Assembly (NCBI RefSeq): GCF_003977685.1
Contig: NZ_RYZH01000005.1
Location: forward strand, 107,730 to 171,729
Direction of reading: 5' to 3'
Origin: Tautonia sociabilis
GTDB taxonomy: Bacteria > Planctomycetota > Planctomycetia > Isosphaerales > Isosphaeraceae
DNA length: 64,000 nt
In this document: in pieces, positions 27,942 through 37,000 of the stretch
How the letters are laid out: each line of letters begins with the position of its first letter
Numbering within the stretch: position 1 is the first letter of the stretch
Notes under the pieces: model-generated
Told to the model about the DNA's origin: nothing
What the model saw: the letters and a program-made list of their open reading frames with translations, nothing else
Database searches by the model: none
Program-made: the position numbers and the translations under genes

Positions 27942-28616
27942 TCACTTGGCCGAAGCGGGCTGGGGCTGGGAGTTGGGCTCGGGGATGAAGCCGGGGGGTT
28001 CGGAGATGTGCCGGCGGTCCGTCTCCAGCTCGCAGAGGCGCTGGACGATGTCGGAGTGCACCTTCAGCGGGGTCTGCGAGGCGTCGATCTCGTAGATCAG
28101 CGCCGGGTCGTAGAACCGGAGGGTCTGGATCGTCTCCTCGTTGTAGACCTGGAGCCGGCGGCGGACGACCTCCTCGTTGATGTCGTCGAGGCGGTTCTCG
28201 CGGAGGGCCCGGGCGGCGAGGCGGTCCTTGGCGGCCTCGATGTCGGTGATCTTCAGGTGGAAGATCTGCAGGACGTCGAGCACCGAGTCGAGCATCTCGG
28301 CCTGTGCGAAGTTGCGCGGCAGGCCGTCGAGCACCAGGGTGGTGCTGCCCGGGGCGATCTCCTCCTGAAGGGTCAAAATCTGGACGTGACGCTTCCAGAT
28401 GCGGATCGTCAGCTCATCGGGCACGAGCAGGCCGCGGGAGGTGTACGAGACGACCTCTCGGCCAAGCTCGCCGTGTTTGGGCAGCCGCCGGAACAGGTCG
28501 CCGCTGGAAATGTGCACCACACCCGGCAAGTGGCCGAGGACGACACCCTGCGTCCCCTTGCCGCTCCCCGGCATGCCGAAGAGGAGGATCGTGCGAAACT
28601 TGGGGGAGACGACCAT
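27942..28616 (-). CDS. adk: Adenylate kinase-like nucleoside monophosphate kinase
   Basis: Phosphorylates AMP (or another NMP) with ATP. 224 residues from ATG 28616, with GAGG 8 bases upstream; the longer open frame upstream is not coding. P-loop FGMPGSGKGTQG, NMP-binding segment HISSGDLFRR, VLDGLPRN (normally DGFPR) and the late Arg motif RLDDINEEVVRRRLQVYNEET are in order. The LID insertion is short and lacks Cys. The C-terminus carries an atypical Pro/Gln/Ser tail of about 25 residues. Divergence from typical Adk means it might be a paralogue with another NMP preference. Divergent from the histidine phosphatase gene. Confidence 0.85.
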   Translation of the reverse strand: MVVSPKFRTILLFGMPGSGKGTQGVVLGHLPGVVHISSGDLFRRLPKHGELGREVVSYTSRGLLVPDELTIRIWKRHVQILTLQEEIAPGSTTLVLDGLPRNFAQAEMLDSVLDVLQIFHLKITDIEAAKDRLAARALRENRLDDINEEVVRRRLQVYNEETIQTLRFYDPALIYEIDASQTPLKVHSDIVQRLCELETDRRHISEPPGFIPEPNSQPQPASAK

Positions 28617-28775
28617 AAGAGCAACCTCGCTCGGGGGAGCAGGGTGGGGACCGGCGAACGGCAAGGGTGGGCTCGAACGCGGCTTCCGAGCTATGATCGG
28701 AAGCGGCCCGAATCCGGCCACCCCCGCCGTATCCCGACCCCATCCTACCCCAAGCGCCCCGAGATCCCAACCATC

Positions 28776-29435
28776 ATGACGATCGACCGCCCCGCCGACA
28801 CCCGACCGACCCGGGTCCTGCTGCTGCGCCACGCCCAGACCTCGGCCCCCGACCGCTTCCATGGCGCCGAGTCGGACGTGGGGCTTGGGCCCGAGGGCTG
28901 GCTTCAGGCCCAGGAGGCCGCCGAGGCTCTGGCCGGGCTGCGGCCGGGGGCGGTGTACTGCTCGGCCATGCGCCGGGCCAGGGAGACCGCCGGACCGATC
29001 GCGGCCGCCTGCGGCCTGGACCCGATCGTGGTCCCCGAGCTGCATGAACGGCGCATGGGCCCGCTTTCGGGCTCGCCGATCGCCGAGGTCCGAGCCGAGG
29101 TCGACCGCTTCATCGACCGCTGGGGCACCGGCGACCACGACGCCGCCCACGAAGGGGGGGAGTCGTACCGAGCGATACGGGATCGGGTCGTCCCGCCGTT
29201 TGTCTCCCTGGCCGAGAGGCACCCGGGAGAGACCGTCATCGCAGTGCTGCACGGGGTGGTCATTCGCGTGCTCATCTCAGCACTGATCGACGGCTTCTCG
29301 CCCGCCGACTACCGGAGGATCGCCATCCGCCACGTCGCCGTGAACGACCTCCGGTTCGACGGCGAGACCTGGAGGGCCGAGGCGCTCGACCTCGAGCCGA
29401 CCGCGCTGCTCGGCTCGGCGAGCGGCCTCCCGTAA
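28776..29435 (+). CDS. Histidine phosphatase family protein
   Basis: 219 residues from ATG 28776. The phospho-His loop LLLRHAQTS gives Arg18-His19, with the Arg in the AMRRARETAG helix, Glu in ELHERRMGPLSG and the second catalytic His in VIAVLHGVVIRVLI, so all four residues of the branch-1 phosphoglycerate-mutase-like fold are present. Size and order resemble cofactor-dependent mutases and GpmB/CobC-like phosphatases, so the substrate is not predictable. The long open frame upstream runs antisense to adenylate kinase and is a shadow. Confidence 0.88.
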   Translation: MTIDRPADTRPTRVLLLRHAQTSAPDRFHGAESDVGLGPEGWLQAQEAAEALAGLRPGAVYCSAMRRARETAGPIAAACGLDPIVVPELHERRMGPLSGSPIAEVRAEVDRFIDRWGTGDHDAAHEGGESYRAIRDRVVPPFVSLAERHPGETVIAVLHGVVIRVLISALIDGFSPADYRRIAIRHVAVNDLRFDGETWRAEALDLEPTALLGSASGLP

Positions 29436-29530
29436 GGAACGACCGCGGCCGGGGAGACGGGCGAGCGGGAGTGACCGCCCCCCTTACGGCGAGGAGGCCG
29501 TGTCGAGGTCGCCCCAGGTCAGGTCGGCGA

Positions 29531-30739
29531 TCAGCGGGAGGGCCCCGGGGACCGTCCGCCGGATTCGGCGATCGAGGCGCCCTCGGCGACCGGCCGGTAT
29601 CGGTCGGCCCAGGCCAGGATCAGGCGGATCGCGAGGAGGCCGGCCCGGCCCATCGCCTCGCGGTCGACCAGCTCGGGCAGGTCTCGGGAGGAGTGCATCG
29701 CGGAGGAGTGGCCGACGACGTCCCCCAGCAAGGTCAGGGCCGGCAGGCCGGCGGCGGCGAAGGGCTCGTGGTCCATGCCGGCCCCAAGGATGCGAAACCG
29801 CTCGGTCGGAACGGCGATCGAGTCGGCCACCCGCTCGGCCATCGCCACGGCCGACGCCTCGCCAGCCAGCCGAACGCGGTCGCCGGCCCCCACGCTGTCC
29901 AGGTTGATGAGTAGCGAGGGCCGCTCGCGAAGCCACCACTCGTGCCGCTGGAGGAACGCCCGAGCGCCATCCAACCCGACCTCCTCGGCCCCCGAGGCGA
30001 CGAAGGCGACGTCGACCCCCTCCTCCCCGAGCGGCGGGAGTACCCGAGCCAGCTCCAGCAGCACGGCCAGACCCGAGGCGTTATCCAGCGCCCCCGGGCT
30101 GCGGTTGCCCGAGGCGTTGACCATCAGCGCGGCCAGTGCCAACAGGACCATCCCCCCCGCGGCCGCCATCGGCGAGGGGCCGATCAGATCGGGGGCAATC
30201 GCCTCGACCGCCGCCATCGTCGCCAGCGCGAGACCTCCCGAAGTGGCCGAGAGCACCATCGCCACGCGGACCCCTGTGGGCAGTCGCTGCGACTTCGAGT
30301 CGTAATGCGCCACCAGCACCACCCGAGAGGGCGCCGGCTCCTCGTGCTCGATCGGCCAGGAAACCAGGTTCTCGGACCAGACCCGGGATCGCCAGCGATT
30401 GGCCAGCGACCGGGTGACCATCCAGGGGGCGTTGACGAGCCAGGACGCCGCGAGGAACGGGGCCGGAGCGAGCCCCGGTCGGATCCTGGCCATCACCATC
30501 ACCAGTCCGACGACCACCAGCGCCGCCGCTCCCAGGACGGCGAGCAGGCTGCCGTACCTCCTCGCCTCGACGCCGACCGGGAACCGCTCCCGAACCGCCG
30601 GCCTCCCCGCCCTCGCGAGGGCTCGCTCGACCAGCCGAGCGGCCAGGCGCTCTCCCGGAGAGCCGACCGCCCTCGGGAAAGCCAGCCGACGAGAGAGCCG
30701 GAGGGCCCGATCGGGGTCGAACTCGGGGGCGGTCGTCAT
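29531..30739 (-). CDS. Membrane-anchored M28 family zinc aminopeptidase
   Basis: 402 residues from ATG 30739; the frame is open to 30976, but that part is Arg/Pro/Ser-rich. An N-terminal helical region and two membrane helices (LLAVLGAAALVVVGLVMVMA and a following one) precede the first metal ligand in LVAHYDSKS; another membrane pair (SGGLALATMAAV, MAAAGGMVLLALAALMV) is inserted before ALDNASG. The bridging Asp there, EE in GAEEVGLDG, Asp in NLDSVG and His in HSSAMHS complete the di-zinc site. M28 enzymes with helices inserted between the first His and Asp ligands are unusual; the catalytic part probably lies outside the membrane. Convergent with the histidine phosphatase. Confidence 0.85.
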   Translation of the reverse strand: MTTAPEFDPDRALRLSRRLAFPRAVGSPGERLAARLVERALARAGRPAVRERFPVGVEARRYGSLLAVLGAAALVVVGLVMVMARIRPGLAPAPFLAASWLVNAPWMVTRSLANRWRSRVWSENLVSWPIEHEEPAPSRVVLVAHYDSKSQRLPTGVRVAMVLSATSGGLALATMAAVEAIAPDLIGPSPMAAAGGMVLLALAALMVNASGNRSPGALDNASGLAVLLELARVLPPLGEEGVDVAFVASGAEEVGLDGARAFLQRHEWWLRERPSLLINLDSVGAGDRVRLAGEASAVAMAERVADSIAVPTERFRILGAGMDHEPFAAAGLPALTLLGDVVGHSSAMHSSRDLPELVDREAMGRAGLLAIRLILAWADRYRPVAEGASIAESGGRSPGPSR

Positions 30740-30960
30740 GTGGATCTGGTTCGGTTCGAGAAGAGAGCGCCCGGCGATTCGGAGGGACGCTGGCCCTCGA
30801 GATCGATCGCTGATAGGCGATGGGAACCGCATCGGAACCCGGCCCGGCCTCGGGCCGCCAGGAGCAGACACCCGAGAATCGGCCTCAGCCGTCCGCGATC
30901 CAAGGCCCGCGTCCACCCCGATCGAACTATGCCACGCCTCCTCGCCCCGGGCAAACGACC

Positions 30961-30992
30961 CGCCCCGGGTCGGCAAGGCCAGGCCCGGGGCG
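30961..30992 (-). terminator. Hairpin downstream of the giant alpha-2-macroglobulin gene
   Basis: Perfect 9-bp stem CGCCCCGGG / CCCGGGGCG around a 14-base loop, 24 bases after the stop codon on the minus strand. No clear T-run follows. Confidence 0.45.
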
Positions 30993-31015
30993 AAAGGAGG
31001 AACCGAACCGTCGGA

Positions 31016-34000
31016 TCAGTACGCCTTGTCGACCTGCACTCCCTTGCCGGTGTCCTGATAGCGCTGCTGGAGGCGCTCGATCTGGCGAAGCTGATTGGCG
31101 CTGTTCTGCAAGCGGAGGTTCTCCTCCAGGGACGGCTCGGCCGTCGAGGCGGGGCTCTCGGCGGGCGCCGAGGGCGGCTCAGGAGCGCCGACGGGGGAAG
31201 TGCCTCGATAGAAGGCGTACTGGTCCCCCTCGCGGCGGGCGACGGCGGTGACCTGGCCGCGAACCCCCTCGGCCACGAAGACGCCTCGGAGATCCGTCTC
31301 GCCGCTGAAGAACCGCTCGTTGCCCGAGCCGATCACGCGGACCTGCACGTCGGGCACCAGCTCTCCGGTCTCGGCCAGGCGGACGGTCACTCGGACCCGG
31401 CCGGCCTCCGGCTCCTCCAGCACGTCCAGCTCCAGCGGGCTGACCAGCGCGATCCCCGAAGCGTAGCGGTCGTCGCCTCGGATCATCACCAGGTAGGCCC
31501 CCTCCGACTCGAGCGGCAGCGGGATCGGCGTCTCCTTCGCGTCGAAATCGGCGCCGTCACCGAGCGGAACGGTCGTCTCCACCAGCGGCGTGATGCCGGC
31601 CAGGTCGATGCCCGCGATGTCGTCGAGGTTGCGCCGGGTGAGATAGAGCCGCATCAGGTCGACCGGGTAGACGGTGACGGCGGCCTCCTTGATGTTGCGC
31701 GATTCGAGCGGGACGGTCGGGCCCTCGGGCTCCTCCTCGTCCTCGGGGGCCCCGGCGACGAGCAGGGCGCGGACGGCGCCGTCTCCCCGGCCGGCGGCGG
31801 CGAGGCCGGCGACGTCGGAGGGGCGGATCAGGGTGATCTCGGGCAGCTCAAGCTCCTCTCGGGTGAGCTGGCGGATGGCGCCGGCGGCGTCGGTGAAGCG
31901 GTCGGCGACCTGCTCGTAATAGGAGACGGCCTTCGCCGCGTCCCGTCGGGCGTGGTAAATCTGGCCGAGGATGTACAGGGCCTGCCACTTGTTCGGGCTG
32001 GGGACCTCGGCGCCGGAGTCGTCTCGGTAGGTCGCGTTCGCGATCGTCTCGGCCACGGCGATCGCCCGGTCATACTGGCCGAGGCGGAAGCGGCCGAGGG
32101 CCTCGGAGTAGCGGAAGCTGTCCAGGTACTCGCTCGACCCGTACAGGCCGGCGAAGCGCTCGGCCAGCGAGACGACGGTTTCGTGATCCTTCAGATCCAG
32201 ATACGTGTTGACCAGCGCCAGGCTCGCCTCGTCGGCGATGGGGTTGGCCGGCGACTGGGCGAGGAACGCCTGGACCAGCCGGATCGACTGGAGCAGCAGT
32301 TGCGGAGGGGCGAGGTCGGCCTCCAGCAGGGCCGAGCGGAGGGCCGGATCGCTGCCGGCGTCCACCGCGAGGCGGGCGAGCACCTGGGAGAGGCCAAAGA
32401 AGTCGCTCTCGATCGAGGCGGTGTTCGGATACGCCCGCCAGAGGTCGAGCAGGTAGGCGACCGCCTCCAGCGGTTTGCCCCGCTGGCGAAGGGCCTCGCC
32501 GACCCGGGCGTCCTCCAGGTAGCTGGCCTCGGCGGTGGCCCGCCAGACGAGGAAGGCCCGCTCATCTTCGCCGATGTCGCGGTAGGCGCCGCCGACGGCG
32601 AGGATCTCGTCGAACGGGATCACCACGTCGGGGGCCTTCTCGCGGAGGATCTCGAAGAACTGGACGATCGGCCTGGGGTTCCCCAGCGCGATGTGAGCCG
32701 AGAGGAGCATCCGGGCGGCGTCTCGGGCGACGTCGTCCCGCAGGGTGTAGCCGGACCAGAGCGCGCCGAGCGCCTCGGCCGCCTCGGCGAAGCGGTCTTG
32801 CCCGAAGAGGGCCTGGCCCCGGGCATACAGCTCGTCCGGGGTGGGACGATAGGAGTCGGTCGGGGCTTTGCCCGGCTCGAGCACCGTCAGGTCTCCCGGC
32901 TGGCCGAGGTGGTAGCGGCCCGGCTCGTAGGCGCTGCGGAGCGTCGGAGGCAGGGCGCGATAGGAGCCGGGGAGGAAGCCGAAGACCTCATAGGACGACG
33001 TGCCGGGATATTGATCCGGCGCGAAGTAGAAGGTGAGCACGCCGTCCGTCACCTCGAAGTGCGAGGCTCCGGTCTGCACCGAGCCCTCCACGAGCGTCGC
33101 GCCGGCGGGAAGAGGCTCCTCCAGGACGAGGAAGTCGCGCTCCCACCCCGGCTCGCCGGAGCGGGTCACTCGAGCGGCCGACACCTCGACCCGGGCCCGG
33201 CCGCCGAGAGCGACCTGCGTCACCTCGTTGCGGAAGGTCTGCGGGTTTACCGCCACGGAGAATCCCGAAGGGAGCGTCCGGCCCTCGAACTCGGGCTCGG
33301 CGGCGAGGAACACGCGGCGGTCGATGAAGGACGAGCGGTCTCGGCGGTCCTGGTCGGGGCCGAACTCCCGGGTGAAGCCGGCCAGCGCGACGGAGTAGCC
33401 GAAGGTGCCCCGCCCCTCGATGTCGAACCGGACTCGGTTGCGGCCGCTCGGGTCGATCGCCTTGCGGGGAACTCGGACGGAAACCCCCTCGGCCCGGCCG
33501 GAGACGTCGGCGCGATGGACTTCCTGGTCATTCACCGAGACGACCAGCCGGTAGTCGTCTCCCGAGGCCTCGGCCTCGCCGTAGTAGCGGCCGAGGGCCG
33601 CCACGGCCGGGCCCTTCGCCTTGTGCGGATCCCAGCCCAGGCCGATCCGGTGGGCCATCAGCCAGGCAACGGCCTGCCCCAGCTCATCGGCGTCGGGCCG
33701 GCCCCGGGAGTAGGCGAGGGCGGCCAGGGCCGTGACCTCGGCCGTCCCCCGGAAGAAGGGATGGCGGGAGTCGGCCTCCCAGGAACGGAGGATCTCGCCC
33801 CCCGGCTCGGCGGGAGCGGCCTTCGACCGGGGACCGAGCACGCCGATGACCTCGGAGGCGAGGCTCGACCGATCAAGGTTCGCAAACGTGAGCGCCAGAA
33901 AGGCGAGGCCCGGGTTGGTGAGCTCCTGTCGGTCTCGGTTCAGCCGGTTCGCCTGCTCGAAGCTGGCGCGGCCTCGGGTGCTGAGGGCGAACAGGAGGGC

Positions 34001-37000
34001 GGCGCGGGTGTCCCGATCGGAGGCATCGACCCGGGCGAACTCCTGCTCGATCCACGAGGCGGCCCGGTCGGCCACGCCGGGATCGCTGAGCAGGCCAAGC
34101 GGCTCGGCCGAGGAGAGCGCCCACAACGCATAGCCCGACGTCAATCGATCGCTCGCCCCTCTTGCCTCGGGACGGCCGGGCACCCACGGCCAACCGCCAT
34201 CCTCGTTTTGCAGCGCGACCAGCTCGGCCGCCAGGCCCCGGATACGGTCGGTCAGCCGCTCCGCCTCCGGCGCCTCGGCGCCTCCGATCCGGCGGAGGTA
34301 GGCCAGGGCCGAGGTCGCCGCGACCAGGTCGGAAGCGCGGTCGGCCACCGTCTCGGGGGTCGGGAAGCAGATGCGGAAGACCGCGTCGTCGGCCGCCGGG
34401 CGGCCAAGCCAGAACTGCTGGCCAAGGGCCAGCTCGATGAGCAGACGGCGGGTGGAGGAGGAGAGCGTGATCAGCATCTCCGGCGCCTCGTACCGCCGTC
34501 CCGCCGGCAGCTCGACGAACACGGTGGCGTCATCGTCGCTCGACCCGGAGGCCGAAGCGATCGCCCGGACTCCCCAGGGACGCACCGGGACGGTGGCCCG
34601 GATCTCGTCGCCCCGGTCGCCGGCCCGAGCGGTCAGGGTCAGCTCGACCTCGGCGGCGTCGGGAACCTCGAACGGGTCGAACAGGACCTCGGTCACGCCG
34701 TCGCCGTCGACCTCGATCGTCTTCGGGTCAACCTGCTCGCGCCCGGACGCATAGGAGGACAGTCGGACGTCGATCCGTCCCTTCACGCCCGAGTGATGCA
34801 CCCGGGCGAGGAAGCGGGGTTTGTCCCCCTCGGTCAGGATGCTCGGCGTGCGCAGCTCGACGAAGAAGTCCTGCGTCACCAGCAGATCGGCGGTCGTCTC
34901 GCCGGCCAGGGTATCGGCCGCGGTGACGCCCCGGGCGGTGAAGCGGTAGCGCGAGAGGGCCGTCGGGGCGGTGATCGTCACCCGGGCGGTGCCGTCCTCG
35001 CCGGTGACGATGGACGGATTCCAGTAGGCGGTTTCGGTGAATTGCTCCCGGGTCATCGGCGCTCGGCCGGCTCCGGCATCCATGCCGAAGCGGAAGCCCA
35101 GGGTGGTTCCGGCGGCCAGGGGCCGGCCATTCGGGCTGTCGAAGAAGGCCTCCGACTTGGCGGCCTCCTCCAGACGGAGGCCGCCCGCCCGCTGATCGGC
35201 CCGAAACACGCTCGCCCCCCGTTGTCTCCGGGAGGCCCGACCGAGCATCTCGCCCATCCGCGGCTCGAACCCGGGCATCGGGGCCGCCTCAGGGGCTGGG
35301 AGGGCCTGCCGTTGCTCCATCATCTGCCCCTGCCCTCCGGCGTAACCTCCCATGCCTCCCATGGCCCCCATGCCGGACACGCCATCCGTGATCCCGGCGT
35401 AATCGAAGGCCTCGGCCGCCCGGTCTCGGGCGGCGTCGAGTTCCCGTTCGGCCAGGGCCTCGAGCTCCAGACGCTGCTTCTCCTCGAGCAGGGCGTCGGC
35501 GATCGCCTCGGTTCCTGGATCATATCGGAAGGTGTTGGTCGCCTCGGTGGCGAAGGCGCCGGTGCGGGTCTGGTCGTGGAAGAAGGGGCCGATGGGGGGC
35601 AACGGGTCGTCGAAGAGGCGGAGCAACGCGCGGTCGACCAGGGCCAGCGCCACCTCCGCCCGGACCGGCCGGCCGAGCTGGTCGGTGGCGGTGATGACAA
35701 CCTCCAGCTCCTCGCCAGGGCCGACGGACTCCCGGGAGGGCTCGACCGTCACGCGAAGGTCCCGAGCCAGGGTGATGTCCGCCTCGGCCCGGTGGAACTC
35801 GGTGCCGGCCATCCGGGCGGCGGCGAGCGTGACGTTCGGGAACTGGGCGTCGACGGCTTCCCAACGGATCGGGTTGTTCCCCTCGTCGAGGGAGACGACC
35901 TTGTAGTCGAGGATGCGGTCGGCCTCCCACGTCAGCAGGGCCGGGCCGCTCCCCGAGCGGTTGAACAGGTTCACCTCGGCCGTCTCGCCGACCTTGAAGG
36001 CCAGGGAATCGGCCAGGATGCGCAGCTTCTCCTCGTCTCCGGAACCGGAGATCGTCAGGATGCGATCGGCGAGAATCGGATTGCCGAAGCGATCGGTTCC
36101 CGAGGCTCGGAGGACGTAGGTGCCCCCCTCGTCGTCGTCGATCGAGAGGGCCAGCGCCGCCTCTCCGGTCTCTTCGCTGGTGGTCAGGGTCTTCGTCTCG
36201 ACCGGGCGTTCGGCCACGGTTCCCTGCTGGGTGACCCGCTTGAGGATGGCCACCTCCAGCTCCTGGCCGGTCGGCTCGCCGAGGGCGTCGATGGTGCGGG
36301 CGGTGAGGTGGAAGGGCTCGCCGTCGAGGTACACGTCGCGAGGGGTCGACAGGTCGATCCGGAACGCTCGCACGGCCAGCGTGGCGGCCGAGACGGCGGC
36401 CACGCCCTCTTGCGGAAGCTGGGCGACGACCCGGAGCGGCTGCTCCTCGCCGAAGCCAGTCGTCTCGAACGAGAACTCATATGCGCCGGCCTCGTCCGTC
36501 TCTCCGGTCAGGGTGCGGCCATCGGGCAGGCTGACCATGATCGTGCGGCCCGACACCGGCGCCCCGTACTGATATCGGGCGACGGCCTTCCCCTCGACCG
36601 TCTCGCCCCGGAAGTAGACCGAGCGGGGGAACTCGATCGCCAGGTCGACCTTCTGAAGCTGGTACGCCTGCACCTCGAACGACCCGGAGAAGCTGCTCTT
36701 GCCCGGCTGGTAGAGGCGGATCTGGTACGTGCCCACCGGGGCCGAGGAGTCGACGGGCACCGTCTCGTGGAAGGTGCCGAACTCGGAGAGCGTTACCGAC
36801 TTCTCCAGGATCCGACGGCCCCGGCTGTCGACGATCTCCAGGCGGTAGGTTTCCCCGGGGGCGTGGTGGTACTGGCCGTCGACCACTTCCCGGACGACGC
36901 CGCGCAGGGCGACCTCCTGGCCGGGGCGATAGGCGGGGCGGTCGGTCGAAAGGTACGCCCTCGGGCTGAGCCCCTGCGCCACCGTCTGCGGCACACCGAG

